From contig CAIOZA010000027.1 of the NCBI GenBank assembly GCA_903862655.1, positions 62,001 through 126,000 of the forward strand: 64,000 nt of DNA, given 5' to 3'. Positions 44,439-53,843 of this stretch are shown piece by piece. Each line of letters opens with the position of its first letter. The stretch's first letter is position 1. The position numbers and the translations under genes were made by a program. This DNA comes from an uncultured Ignavibacteria bacterium. GTDB taxonomy: Bacteria > Bacteroidota > Ignavibacteria > Kapaibacteriales > UBA2268. The notes under the pieces are model-generated. The model did not search any database and was not told the DNA's origin. It was given only the letters and a program-made list of their open reading frames with translations.

Positions 44439-46697
44439 TTATATCTTTTCAAGTTTAGCATATTGAAGCATTAATTTCTTTCTACCTACTGTCTGAAAAT
44501 ATACAGTAGCCTGTAGATTGTGTGGTGTTCCGCTTATGGATTCTATCTTACCAGGTCCGAAAACAGAATGTTTAACCCTATCTCCGGATTTTAATTTTAA
44601 CTCATTTTCTGGCATTTGTGAATAGGAGTCATCACTAAAAACTTGACTATAATTATCGGCTTTAGGTCGGTAAGGATTTCCACCGTGTAATTTAGATCTA
44701 GGTTGAACAATGCTTTGCTGAGTTGGTTTGGCCTTCATATCAATTAGCTTTGGATCAATCTCTGAAATAAATTTCGATGGATTTTGATAATTATACTCAC
44801 CAAAACGCATTCTTCTGGTGGCGTAAGTCAGATATAAATTCTCCATTGCCCTTGTGATTGCCACATAGAATAGCCGTCTTTCTTCTTCTTCTTCATCTCT
44901 AATAGATTCAGTGCGGGCAAATGGAAACAATCCCTTTTCAAGTCCGGCTATGAATACAACTGGGAATTCCAGACCTTTAGCTGAATGTATTGTCATTAAC
45001 TTGATCTGATCTCTATTAATGTCCTTTTCGTCAATGTCTGAAATCAAAGTCACTTGTTGAAGATAATCTTCTAGATCCTTGTCTGGTTCCATTCTGAAGA
45101 ATGTTGCAATATCTGAAAGTACCTGTTGAACGTTATTCCATCTGTCAATGGAATCTTCTGTATCAATCTCTTTATACATTTGGAGAAGACCTGTTTTTTC
45201 AATGAACTGAGTCGCAAACTCTCTTGGTTCGGTTTTGGATTTGATAACTAGAATTTCATTTATGAAATCGGTAAATGCCTTAATTGAATTTTTTCCTCTG
45301 GATGCTAGATCTGTAATGGAATCAATTTTCTGAAATGCTTCATAAATGGAAGATTTCTCATTTTTAGCAAATGATCTGACACTTGAAAGAGTCTGCTGAC
45401 CTATACCACGTGGTGGTTCGTTAATAATCCTTACAAGGGATTCATTGTCTTTTGGATTGCAAATGAACTTAAGATAAGAATAAACATCTTTTACTTCTTT
45501 TCTTTTGTAGAATGACATCCCACCAACAATAATGTAAGGTGTTTTATGTTTTCTGCATGAATTTTCAAAAGCCAGAGATTGAGCGTTTGTTCTATAGAGG
45601 ACAGCGAAATTTTTAGCTGAAATATTCTCATTGGAAATTTTAGAGTTTATAGTTTTGATTATGAATTCGGCTTCGTCGATTTCATCAATACATTCAACTA
45701 ATCTGATCTTATCTCCATCAGGATTATCAGTCCAAAGATCTTTACTTATTTGTTTCCGATTGTTTTTAATCACAGAATCCGCTGCTGAAAGAATATTTTT
45801 GGTTGATCTGTAGTTTTGTTCTAGTCTTATGATTGTTGGGTTGTCATAGTCCTTTTGAAAATCTAGAATATTTTTAATGTCGGCACCTCGCCATTTATAA
45901 ATACTCTGAGCATCATCACCAACAACGCAGATGTTTTTATGTGCTTCAGCTAGCATTTTACAGACTAAGTATTGAGGCCGGTTAGTGTCTTGGTATTCAT
46001 CGACTAGTAAGTATTTGAATCGTTCCTGATATTTTTTAAGTGTTGCCATATCGTTCCTGAGGATACGAATCATATTAAGAAGTAAATCATCGAAATCCAT
46101 AGCATTAGATCTCTTTAAATTCTCTTCGTATTCTTTATAAATATCTGCTATAGTCCTGTCATTAGAAGTCGTATATACGTCTGTGTACTTATCCCATGTG
46201 AGCATCTGATTCTTTGCGGAAGAAATTTTCCCACGAATGGCTTGTGGCGTGTACTGTTGAGTGGAAATTCCTAAATTTCTTATAATATCCTTGATGGCAT
46301 TTGATGAATCATCAGTATCATATATAGAGAATGATCTAGTATATCCAATAGATTCAGCTTCAATTCGTAAAATTCTTGCGAATATCGAATGGAAAGTCCC
46401 TGACCATATTCTTGTTACAGCATTTTGAGGAACAAGGGAAGCAATTCTCAGACTCATTTCTTCAGCAGCTTTATTAGTAAAGGTAAGAGCTAGTATGTTT
46501 TCCGGACGTATACCCTGATCAATCATATAAGCAATTCTATGGGTAAGTGCTCTGGTTTTACCACTGCCTGCACCTGCAATTATAAGAACTGGACCTTCGA
46601 TAGATGTTACGGCTTTTTGTTGAGATTCGTTAAGTTTATCTAATATAGAATTTATAGATGGTGTTTCTGATTCGGTCTTTATAAGTTTTAATGTCAT
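44439..46697 (-). CDS. pcrA: UvrD/PcrA-type ATP-dependent DNA helicase
   Basis: Superfamily 1 3'-5' helicase of 752 residues. Motif I (IIAGAGSGKTRALTHR), motif Ia (LALTFTNKAAEEM), motif II (LLVDEYQDTNRPQ), motif III (VVGDDAQSIYKWRGAD), motif IV (RLEQNYRSTKNIL), motif V (LMTIHSAKGLEFP) and motif VI (VAITRA) are all present. The C-terminal tail has the PcrA/UvrD RNA-polymerase-interacting Tudor-like region (GDRVKHSVFGPGKIESI). It acts in nucleotide excision repair and in removing RecA or stalled complexes. The symbol is by similarity; uvrD would be equally defensible. Confidence 0.93.
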   Translation of the reverse strand: MTLKLIKTESETPSINSILDKLNESQQKAVTSIEGPVLIIAGAGSGKTRALTHRIAYMIDQGIRPENILALTFTNKAAEEMSLRIASLVPQNAVTRIWSGTFHSIFARILRIEAESIGYTRSFSIYDTDDSSNAIKDIIRNLGISTQQYTPQAIRGKISSAKNQMLTWDKYTDVYTTSNDRTIADIYKEYEENLKRSNAMDFDDLLLNMIRILRNDMATLKKYQERFKYLLVDEYQDTNRPQYLVCKMLAEAHKNICVVGDDAQSIYKWRGADIKNILDFQKDYDNPTIIRLEQNYRSTKNILSAADSVIKNNRKQISKDLWTDNPDGDKIRLVECIDEIDEAEFIIKTINSKISNENISAKNFAVLYRTNAQSLAFENSCRKHKTPYIIVGGMSFYKRKEVKDVYSYLKFICNPKDNESLVRIINEPPRGIGQQTLSSVRSFAKNEKSSIYEAFQKIDSITDLASRGKNSIKAFTDFINEILVIKSKTEPREFATQFIEKTGLLQMYKEIDTEDSIDRWNNVQQVLSDIATFFRMEPDKDLEDYLQQVTLISDIDEKDINRDQIKLMTIHSAKGLEFPVVFIAGLEKGLFPFARTESIRDEEEEERRLFYVAITRAMENLYLTYATRRMRFGEYNYQNPSKFISEIDPKLIDMKAKPTQQSIVQPRSKLHGGNPYRPKADNYSQVFSDDSYSQMPENELKLKSGDRVKHSVFGPGKIESISGTPHNLQATVYFQTVGRKKLMLQYAKLEKI

Positions 46698-46756
46698 TGA
46701 ACTAATATGAGATATAAAAAGATTTAAATTAATAAATATGTTTTAATAGTTTTAGA

Positions 46757-46796
46757 CAAAAAAGAAAAGAGCCTTATTTATTCAATAAGACTCTTT
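46757..46796 (-). terminator. Rho-independent terminator of the thyX transcription unit
   Basis: On the minus strand a stem of about 13 bp (AAAGAGTCTTATT with AAATAAGGCTCTTT, one non-Watson-Crick pair) closes a short loop and is followed by TTCTTTTTT. It lies 19 bp after the stop of the second LolA-like gene and before pcrA. Confidence 0.78.
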
Positions 46797-46814
46797 AAAA
46801 AAAATCAATCGGAT

Positions 46815-47582
46815 TTATTTTTTAACTTGATTCTCAGGCTGTTTATTATATGTCGGTGGCTGAAAAATATTTGCATCAATCTTCTTATTGATTTCAAATT
46901 TTTGAAATGTTAAAGATGAAGGGGCCTTTGGCATCTCTTCAGCAGTTGATACAGAAACACTTACAGAATGTGGAAGCATCAAATTACCTTCCTTTTTAAA
47001 GTTATCAAATTTAACCTTTTCAATAACTATCTTTTTGCCAACTGTTCTTTTGTAAGTAATCTTATGCTCAAGATATGTCTTTGTATCAATCATGAATTCA
47101 GCTTCGGTACTATCTTTAACAAGTCTGATTTTAAAGTATTCAGCTTTATCTAAAGTGTCTTTGCCAAGATACTCAATCTTTCCTTGATTCTTAAGATAGA
47201 AATCAATTAAATCAGACTTGAATATCTTTATTTGATAAGCCATATCACGTTTATTTTCTGCTACAAATTCAGCTGGTACTTCTGTAACATTGCTATCCTG
47301 AACCATCCAAATTCTATCTTCATTGAAAATTGACGAACCCTCTTTGCCCATTACCACAAAATCATAACGTAATTTTGAAGGTAAGATGAAATTCATTCTA
47401 AATGGCATTGCCATCATCATAGACATCGATTGACCTTCAGCGTATACAGAAGTTACTTTAGTGATTTCGTTACCACCACGAGCCTTGTAGTGTTCTCTAA
47501 GGATATTATCTAAATCCTTAGAGCAGGATGTTATACCAATAGCTAGAACTATGAACAGTAGACTAAATATTTTAAATTTCAT
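46815..47582 (-). CDS. LolA-fold-like lipoprotein, paralogue 2
   Basis: A 255-residue lipoprotein (lipobox IGITSCSK, Cys20). It shows the pattern of the outer-membrane lipoprotein-sorting (LolA/LolB-like) superfamily: GGNEITKVTSVYAEG near the start, then long antiparallel strands with alternating residues and a KVKFDNFKKEGNLMLPHSV segment. The preceding gene encodes a related protein with the same order of segments (GGYEAMKETKTTSA, ILLKDYKKVGKVMV). A C-terminal FQPPTYNK tail resembles the partner's FIKPSN. It is a member of the thyX transcript; function unknown. Confidence 0.65.
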   Translation of the reverse strand: MKFKIFSLLFIVLAIGITSCSKDLDNILREHYKARGGNEITKVTSVYAEGQSMSMMMAMPFRMNFILPSKLRYDFVVMGKEGSSIFNEDRIWMVQDSNVTEVPAEFVAENKRDMAYQIKIFKSDLIDFYLKNQGKIEYLGKDTLDKAEYFKIRLVKDSTEAEFMIDTKTYLEHKITYKRTVGKKIVIEKVKFDNFKKEGNLMLPHSVSVSVSTAEEMPKAPSSLTFQKFEINKKIDANIFQPPTYNKQPENQVKK

Positions 47583-47596
47583 TTTACTTGTAAATA

Positions 47597-48298
47597 TTAG
47601 TTAGATGGTTTTATAAATAATGAATCATCCAATTTTGGATTTATTTCAAATTTCTCCATTTTCAATTCCATATCCATACCCTGTGCTTTGATAACATATA
47701 GATATGCAACCATTACTTTGCCAACTTTTTTATAATCTTTTAATAATATTTCAACATTGGCCTCTTTGTCTGCTTTATCTATTTTTTTAAGTAAATAATC
47801 ATTAGCATCAATATAGGCAGTAATTGTTTCATTGTTTTTATCTGTCATAAGTAACTTGAAACATGTGTTGCCATCAACTTTCTCTTTTCCTTGTTTCTCA
47901 ATTTTAGCACCAGTCTCCCTGTATTTTACCAATTGATTATCTGTCATTTCTGCCTGCTCTCTCATCTGATTGATCTGCTCTTGTGGAATTTCCTGAACTC
48001 CACCTGCACCTGGATTACTCATCCATCCTGTTTTACCATCAAAAACCATTACCATTTTCTGACCCATCATATCGGTTTCAGATCTGAAAGCAGGTTTTTT
48101 ATTATAGACAGTCATTCTCAAATCCATACCTTGAATACTCATCGACATAACTGCTGATGTTGTCTTTGTCTCTTTCATTGCTTCATAGCCACCTACAGCC
48201 TCAATGGCTTTGTCTAAAATTTCTTCTCCGGTCTGCGCTCTGAGGATCACTGAGCTAAAGAAGATGATTACTGCGAACATTGCTAATTTTTTGAACAT
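47597..48298 (-). CDS. LolA-fold-like exported protein, paralogue 1
   Basis: A 233-residue exported protein with a signal peptide ending at LRAQTG. It starts the mature region with EEILDKAIEAVGGYEAMKE, a frequent opening of Bacteroidota outer-membrane lipoprotein-sorting-like proteins, and contains KTGWMSNPGAGGVQEIP and KVDGNTCFKLLMTDK strands. It is 14 bp upstream of paralogue 2 and 25 bp after thyX. Unlike paralogue 2 it lacks a lipobox, so one of the pair is probably soluble in the periplasm and the other anchored. Confidence 0.65.
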   Translation of the reverse strand: MFKKLAMFAVIIFFSSVILRAQTGEEILDKAIEAVGGYEAMKETKTTSAVMSMSIQGMDLRMTVYNKKPAFRSETDMMGQKMVMVFDGKTGWMSNPGAGGVQEIPQEQINQMREQAEMTDNQLVKYRETGAKIEKQGKEKVDGNTCFKLLMTDKNNETITAYIDANDYLLKKIDKADKEANVEILLKDYKKVGKVMVAYLYVIKAQGMDMELKMEKFEINPKLDDSLFIKPSN

Positions 48299-48323
48299 AA
48301 TAGCTCCAATTTTACGTGTAAAT

Positions 48324-49172
48324 TTATTGAATTATTTTTTTAAATTTTGTTTTGAATTCTGATAATTCACCTGATGATAATCCTGATTGCTTGAGCGTAT
48401 CGTTATCCGGCAGGTCTAAGTTAATAAGACTTTTAATGATGTTTAGTTCCTGTGCTGAGAAAAATTCTGAGTTCAGAACATAATCCTCAAAAGCTTCATA
48501 AGCAAGTGGAACTATTTCGCGAATAATATCTGCTATAACTTCTCCATAGACTCTAATCTCATACTGAGCATGAACATCTAATCTTAAGCGGAGGAAATGG
48601 AAGAGATTATGTAGATCAATTTTCCAGTACCATTCTGTATAGTTGGACAAAGGAAGATTAATTCTGGCAAGTTCTCTGGCTAAATCAATTTCCAATAATT
48701 CAGAATACTCTTTGAAAAGTTTCTCTTGGGTTGTTTGAAGTGTAGAGATTATTTCATTCGCAATATTTTCAGGGAATATATCTGACGATCTACCCTGCTT
48801 ATTGAGCAAACTTTGTGGTCTGATCTGTTCGATATCAGGTATATAGAATTCATCCTTCATCTCTGAATACCGACCACTATATTCGTTCACATTAGCCGTT
48901 CTATGTCTGATCCACTGTCTTGCAACAAATATAGGAAGTTTGACATGGAATTTGAATTCAACCATCTCAAATGGAGAAGTATGGCGGTGACGCATTAAAT
49001 AACGAATTAAACTTCTGTCTTCGTTAATGGATTTGGTGCCTTTGCCGTAGGATACTCTGGCTGCTTGTACTATGGCTTCATCGTCGCCCATGAAATCGAC
49101 TAAGCGTACAAATCCCTTATCAAGACATTTGAATTCTTTATCGACTATTTCAGATTTTTTTGAGTTGTTCAT
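48324..49172 (-). CDS. thyX: FAD-dependent thymidylate synthase
   Basis: Makes dTMP from dUMP using FAD, NADPH and methylene-tetrahydrofolate. The ThyX signature RHR-x7-S is present as RHRTANVNEYSGRYSE. The FKFHVKLPIFVARQW segment before it and the RLRLDVHAQYEIR segment after it supply FAD and dUMP contacts. At 282 residues it is slightly longer than the bacterial average because of a C-terminal helical tail. No thyA is visible here. It is the first gene of a unit with two envelope proteins. A TATTTTTG promoter element lies upstream. Confidence 0.95.
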   Translation of the reverse strand: MNNSKKSEIVDKEFKCLDKGFVRLVDFMGDDEAIVQAARVSYGKGTKSINEDRSLIRYLMRHRHTSPFEMVEFKFHVKLPIFVARQWIRHRTANVNEYSGRYSEMKDEFYIPDIEQIRPQSLLNKQGRSSDIFPENIANEIISTLQTTQEKLFKEYSELLEIDLARELARINLPLSNYTEWYWKIDLHNLFHFLRLRLDVHAQYEIRVYGEVIADIIREIVPLAYEAFEDYVLNSEFFSAQELNIIKSLINLDLPDNDTLKQSGLSSGELSEFKTKFKKIIQ

Positions 49173-49196
49173 ATAGAAAATTAAATATTAGAATTA

Positions 49197-49204
49197 CAAA
49201 AATA
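49197..49204 (-). promoter_or_regulatory. Candidate -7 element of thyX
   Basis: On the minus strand TATTTTTG matches TAnnTTTG about 25 bp before the thyX ATG. A weaker TTTT stands where the -33 TTTG would be, 21 bp further upstream. Plausible but not strong. Confidence 0.3.
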
Positions 49205-49304
49205 ACAGTTATTTTTGATTCTCAGAAAATATTTTATGCAACTCTTTCGCAATTTGATAGTATTATAACAAATATATTTACAAATATTTCAAGTGGGGTT
49301 TAAA

Positions 49305-49988
49305 ATGAAAGGAAGATATTTTGCTGCTATTCTGCTGATTTTGATAGGATTAGCACTAATTCTTGATCAATTTAACGTTTGGTCATTTGGAGAGTTATTA
49401 TCTACATGGTGGCCATTAACTATTATCGCATGGGGTGTAGCAACAATAGTAATGAACAGGTATAGTTATTGGTCTGGAACAATTATTTTATTGATTGGTG
49501 TGCTTTTTCAAGCAGATATGCTTGATATGTTGCCTGGTTCAGCATGGGATTTCTTTTGGCCGATTGGATTAATTCTTGCAGGGCTTTACTTATTATCAAT
49601 TAAAAAACCTCGCACAAAAGCAAAATTTCAACAACAAAATCCAAAGAATGATAATTTTATTAAATATGATACGTTTTTTAGCGGTGTTAAAGAATCAGTT
49701 GAGATAAATGATTTTCGTGGGGGTTCAGTTCAAGTTGCTTTTGGTGGTATAGAACTTGATTTGAGTAAATGCACATTAGCATCTGACGGAGCTGATCTGG
49801 ACATTAATGTATCCTTTGGTGGTATAGAATTATTTGTTCCTAGAAACTGGAAACTTGAAATTAAAGGCTCACCTTTTGCCGGAGCATTGAATAATAAAAC
49901 CAGACAAGATGTCGATGATTCAGCAAATGCATCAGTCTTACGAATTAAATATTCTGTAATGTTTGGTGGTATTGATATAAGAAATTAA
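49305..49988 (+). CDS. LiaF-like membrane protein
   Basis: A 227-residue protein with four N-terminal hydrophobic segments (residues about 6-100) containing the repeated WWPLTIIAWGV / FFWPIGLILAG motif of the LiaF/LiaI TM region (DUF5668-type). The C-terminal soluble half has repeated FGGIELD-x-SKC and FGGIELFVP units, typical of the LiaF-like cell-wall-stress response domain. In Firmicutes LiaF restrains an envelope-stress kinase, but no kinase is adjacent here. GTG at 49293 is possible; the ATG giving MKGRYFAAIL is preferred. trpS follows after 29 bp. Confidence 0.78.
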   Translation: MKGRYFAAILLILIGLALILDQFNVWSFGELLSTWWPLTIIAWGVATIVMNRYSYWSGTIILLIGVLFQADMLDMLPGSAWDFFWPIGLILAGLYLLSIKKPRTKAKFQQQNPKNDNFIKYDTFFSGVKESVEINDFRGGSVQVAFGGIELDLSKCTLASDGADLDINVSFGGIELFVPRNWKLEIKGSPFAGALNNKTRQDVDDSANASVLRIKYSVMFGGIDIRN

Positions 49989-50017
49989 CTTAAATATGAG
50001 TAAATAGGAAATAAACT

Positions 50018-51031
50018 ATGCAGGAAAACAATACTGAACTAAAACCAATAATTTTAAGCGGGATTCAGCCATCAGGTCAGATACATATTGGACATTTAAC
50101 AGGGGCAATTAGAAATTGGGTTGACCTACAGGATAAGTATAAATGTTATTATACAATTGTTGATTTACACGCCATTACTGTCAGGCAAGAACCAGCTGAG
50201 TTAAGAAGAAGAACACTCGACCTGGCTGCTATGTTCATTGCTTGTGGAGTTGATCCGGATAAATGTACTTTATTTATTCAATCACATGTTCCTGAGCACG
50301 CTCAATTAGCATGGGTTCTCAATACTTTTACTGGAATGGGCGAATGCTCCAGAATGACTCAATTCAAGGATAAATCGGAACAACATGAAGATAATATAAA
50401 TGTCGGTTTATTTACTTACCCAGTTTTAATGGCTTCAGATATTTTACTCTATCAGGCAGATTTAGTTCCTGTGGGGGAAGATCAAAAACAACACCTCGAG
50501 TTGTCCAGGAATTTAGCTCATAGATTTAATCATTATTATTCAGATACTTTTAAAGTTCCCAATCCGTTCATTCCGCAAGTAGGTGCAAGGATAATGAGCT
50601 TGCAAGAACCAACCAAAAAAATGTCTAAATCAGATGAAAACGAAAAAGGTTCTATTTTCTTAACTGATTCTACCGAACAGATAATATCTAAAGTAAAAAG
50701 AGCAGTTACTGATTCTGGTTCTGAAGTGCGATATGACATCGTAAATAAACCCGGAATCGCTAATTTAATGTCATTATATCAAATTGCTACCGGCTTTTCG
50801 TATAAACAAATTGAATCTGACTTTGATGGACTAGGATATGGGGAATTTAAACCTAAAGTTGCTAAAGCCGTAGCAGATTATATAGCACCTATCCGAGAAA
50901 GTTATTTATCCTTGAGAAAAGATGAAACTAAACTTAAGGAAATACTCACCAAAGGTGCTGAGAATGCCCGTAAACAAGCTTTCAAAACACTAAGAAAAGT
51001 CTATAAGAAAATTGGTTTTGTTCAGTTCTAG
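50018..51031 (+). CDS. trpS: Tryptophan-tRNA ligase
   Basis: Class I aminoacyl-tRNA synthetase charging tRNA-Trp. The HIGH-type motif is PSGQIHIGHLTGA and the KMSKS motif is TKKMSKSDENEKG. The VGEDQKQHLELSRN segment that recognises ATP and tryptophan is present. At 337 residues it is full length for bacterial TrpRS. It lies between the LiaF-like gene and the FmdB gene, probably in one transcript. Confidence 0.96.
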   Translation: MQENNTELKPIILSGIQPSGQIHIGHLTGAIRNWVDLQDKYKCYYTIVDLHAITVRQEPAELRRRTLDLAAMFIACGVDPDKCTLFIQSHVPEHAQLAWVLNTFTGMGECSRMTQFKDKSEQHEDNINVGLFTYPVLMASDILLYQADLVPVGEDQKQHLELSRNLAHRFNHYYSDTFKVPNPFIPQVGARIMSLQEPTKKMSKSDENEKGSIFLTDSTEQIISKVKRAVTDSGSEVRYDIVNKPGIANLMSLYQIATGFSYKQIESDFDGLGYGEFKPKVAKAVADYIAPIRESYLSLRKDETKLKEILTKGAENARKQAFKTLRKVYKKIGFVQF

Positions 51032-51123
51032 TAATTTCCAGAGGTTTCTAGTGATATAATATTTTGTGACTTTTTTCATCTATACTCTGGAATTTTATAA
51101 AATTATGGAAATTTAAATCATAC

Positions 51124-51432
51124 ATGCCAACATACGAATACAAATGTAAGACCTGTGGAAAAGAATTTGAAATTACCCAAAGGATCACTGCCGATTCTTT
51201 GAAGAAATGTCCTGTTGAGGTCTGTGAAAACGATCTAAAAGGTATAGGTGATATCGAAAGAATGATTAGCAAGAATGTTAGCCTTGTATTTAAGGGAACT
51301 GGATTTTATCTTACAGATTATGCCAAAAAGAATGTATCACCAAATTCTACATCAGAGCTCAAAACAACTGAGACTAAGAATAAGGAGGTAAAATCTAATT
51401 CCTCAAAATCCGAGAAGTCAACAAATCAATAA
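51124..51432 (+). CDS. FmdB-family zinc-ribbon protein
   Basis: A 102-residue protein. It starts with MPTYEYKCKTCGKEFE, the FmdB regulatory-protein family signature with the first CxxC; the second pair is in CPVEVC. A FKGTGFYLTDY motif follows, typical of the family, and the tail is a Ser/Lys/Thr-rich disordered extension. FmdB was named for a link to formamidase/amidase regulation, but most members have no known role. It is located 92 bp after trpS. Confidence 0.85.
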   Translation: MPTYEYKCKTCGKEFEITQRITADSLKKCPVEVCENDLKGIGDIERMISKNVSLVFKGTGFYLTDYAKKNVSPNSTSELKTTETKNKEVKSNSSKSEKSTNQ

Positions 51433-51938
51433 ATATTGATATACCGATCCTTAGGATCAAGTGATCAATTTCCTTTTTTCGAGTAATCTAATGGGGAAAA
51501 GTCTTAATTTTAATAGACCAAAAGTTAAACTCATTTTTGAACTTGACTCCAAACTCTAAATTCTATCCAAAGAACATACTTTTAAAAGCTAAAAGGTAGA
51601 TATATCATTTTTGTATTTTCCAGCCCAAACCTTAAGGCTTTGATATATTATCAATCTCATCGTTTTGCATTAGTACTATCAATTCAACTCAGGAGAAAAC
51701 CTCCAAATCAGCTTCAAGTAGTTTTATTAGAAAGAAAAAAAAGTAATGAAAATGAAAAAGTGTATATAATATAATAGAAAAAAATATAAGTGAAATATGT
51801 ATTATGTGTGTTGTTATGCGATTGAATATGGTAAGATGATAAATAAATTAATTATTTATTCAAGATACTTCGTAAATTTGAATTAGAATAAATGTGTGTT
51901 TTAAATTTTATTATTATTTTGTATTCAAGGAACTATAT
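51433..51938. other. Long AT-rich intergenic region before the carboxyltransferase gene
   Basis: About 500 bp without a credible gene. Near the FmdB end a weak hairpin (GATCC-TTA-GGATC at 51446-51458, flanked by TTGAT/ATCAA) is followed by a T-rich run and could terminate that transcript. TAAATTTG at 51873-51880 fits a -7 element for the next gene, without a clear -33. The frame of the next gene stays open back to a GTG at 51894, but this is not a likely start. A 22-codon ATG frame at 51490 has no ribosome-binding site or family resemblance. I see no tRNA or structured RNA. Confidence 0.5.
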
Positions 51939-53483
51939 ATGTCGTTAATAACAAGGCTGAAAGATTATTTTTCTAAAAAATCGGACATTGAGGAACAGAT
52001 TGAAGTTCTTGCTAAACAGAAGCAGTCTAAAATGGGAAAACTTACCGCGAGACAACGAATTGAAGAAATTCTGGATAATGGTACATTTCATGAGTATGAT
52101 TTGTTTGTTGAACATCAAGCTGTTGACTTTGGTTTAGATAAAAAGTATTTACCTGGAGATGGTGTTATAACTGGAACAGGTACAATATTAGGACATCCTG
52201 TTTGCATTTATGCTCAGGATTTCACAGTTGCAGGCGGATCTCTTGGATTAGCCCATGCCCGAAAAATCACAAAAATAATGGATCATGCCATGACATTGGG
52301 CTTACCAATAATATGCATTAATGATTCTGGCGGAGCAAGAATACAGGAGGGAGTTAATTCTTTAGCCGGTTATGGGGAAATCTTTTACCGGAATACAAGA
52401 GCTAGTGGTGTCATACCCCAAATATCAGTTATATTGGGGCCATGTGCCGGAGGTGCCGTTTATTCTCCTGCATTGACAGATTTTGTTTTTGTTGTCGATA
52501 AAATTTCTAAAATGTTTATAACTGGTCCTGAAGTCATTAAAACTGTTCTTGGTGAAGAAATTTCAATGGAAGATCTTGGTGGCGCAAGAGTTCAGGCAGA
52601 AATTACTGGAAATGCTCATTTTTATGCTGAAACGGAACTTGAATGTTTTGAACAAATAAAAAGACTTGTAACTTTTATTCCTTGGAATAATAGAAAAAAA
52701 GCTGATAAATTCCCATCAATTCAACCAAAATCATTGTTTCAAATCGACAAAATAATTCCGGAGGAACCATCTAATCCATACGATATAAGGGATATTATCA
52801 AAGCAATTGCCGATAATTCTGATTTCTTCGAAATCCATGAGCTGTGGGCATCTAACATAGTAATTGGATTTGTTAGATTAAATGGTGAAACAATCGGTGT
52901 TATTGCTAATCAGCCATTAGTTCTAGCTGGAGTTTTAGATGTAGATTCATCTGTGAAAGCTGCAAGATTTATTCGTTTTTGTGATGCATTCAATATTCCT
53001 TTAGTAACACTTGTCGATTTACCAGGTTATCTACCAGGTGTTGATCAGGAGCATGCTGGCGTTATCCGTCATGGTGCAAAGCTTCTATATGCCTATAGCG
53101 AGGCAACTGTTCCAAAAATTACTGTGATACTTAGAAAAGCTTATGGTGGTGGATATATTGCAATGTGCTCAAGACATCTTGGCTCTGATTTTGTTTTCGC
53201 ATGGCCTTCAGCCGAAATTGCGGTAATGGGTCCTGAAGGTGCCGCAAATATAATATTCAAGCAGGAAATAGCAAATGCGGATAATCCAAATGATGTAAGG
53301 AAGCAGAAAGTTGCTGAGTATACTGAGAAATTTGCTAATCCATATATTGCAGCCGCAGCAGGTCATATCGATGCTGTTATAAATCCCCTCGAAACAAGAG
53401 AATATGTTCTCCATGCTTTACAAATAGCAGAAAATAAGGTTGATAATGTAATACATAAAAAGCATGGCATTCCTCCATTTTAA
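51939..53483 (+). CDS. Acyl-CoA carboxylase carboxyltransferase subunit (propionyl-/methylmalonyl-CoA type)
   Basis: A 514-residue carboxyltransferase that moves CO2 between biotin and an acyl-CoA. The LTARQRIEEILDNGTFHEYD start, the two oxyanion-hole segments ICINDSGGARIQEGV and VILGPCAGGAVYSPAL, and the biotin-domain LRKAYGGGYIAM motif are present. The chosen ATG has AAGGAA upstream. It is followed by a small biotin carrier gene. It could serve propionyl-CoA carboxylase (needing a separate biotin carboxylase, not seen here) or a Na+-pumping methylmalonyl-CoA decarboxylase (whose membrane beta subunit is also not seen). MmdA/PccB similarity is all that is certain. Confidence 0.9.
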   Translation: MSLITRLKDYFSKKSDIEEQIEVLAKQKQSKMGKLTARQRIEEILDNGTFHEYDLFVEHQAVDFGLDKKYLPGDGVITGTGTILGHPVCIYAQDFTVAGGSLGLAHARKITKIMDHAMTLGLPIICINDSGGARIQEGVNSLAGYGEIFYRNTRASGVIPQISVILGPCAGGAVYSPALTDFVFVVDKISKMFITGPEVIKTVLGEEISMEDLGGARVQAEITGNAHFYAETELECFEQIKRLVTFIPWNNRKKADKFPSIQPKSLFQIDKIIPEEPSNPYDIRDIIKAIADNSDFFEIHELWASNIVIGFVRLNGETIGVIANQPLVLAGVLDVDSSVKAARFIRFCDAFNIPLVTLVDLPGYLPGVDQEHAGVIRHGAKLLYAYSEATVPKITVILRKAYGGGYIAMCSRHLGSDFVFAWPSAEIAVMGPEGAANIIFKQEIANADNPNDVRKQKVAEYTEKFANPYIAAAAGHIDAVINPLETREYVLHALQIAENKVDNVIHKKHGIPPF

Positions 53484-53514
53484 ATTTTTATTAATTATTT
53501 AATCGATACTAAAA

Positions 53515-53832
53515 ATGAACAAAAATGAATTTGAAAATATAGAAATTGATGATACTAAGTACAAAACATTATTAACTAAGAATTATCTGCGAAGAAAACA
53601 CTATACTCCAAAGGATCCAAATTTAATATTAGCATTCATTCCTGGAACTATTAGAGATATTTGTGTTTCAACAGGTGATTTTATTAAAAAAGATCAGGAT
53701 TTATTGGTACTTGAAGCTATGAAGATGAAGAATAAGATAAAAGCTCCATTTGATGCCAAAATAAAGGGAGTAAATATCAATGTGGGAGATACTGTTATAA
53801 AAAATCAAGTATTGATTGAATTCGTACAATAG
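53515..53832 (+). CDS. Biotin carboxyl carrier protein of the acyl-CoA carboxylase
   Basis: A 105-residue biotinyl domain protein. The acceptor is Lys70 in VLEAMKMKNKIKAPF, flanked by the FIPGTIRDICVSTGDFI hairpin and the mirror VNINVGDTVIKNQVLIEF half, giving the usual barrel-sandwich hybrid. It has a short polar N-terminus and no Ala/Pro linker. It begins 31 bp after the carboxyltransferase and is certainly its partner. A strong hairpin follows. Confidence 0.9.
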   Translation: MNKNEFENIEIDDTKYKTLLTKNYLRRKHYTPKDPNLILAFIPGTIRDICVSTGDFIKKDQDLLVLEAMKMKNKIKAPFDAKIKGVNINVGDTVIKNQVLIEFVQ

Positions 53833-53843
53833 AGTTATGATTT

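Noticed and set aside
51490-51558. 22-codon ORF in the long intergenic region
   Set aside because: No ribosome-binding site, no resemblance to a known family and typical chance length.
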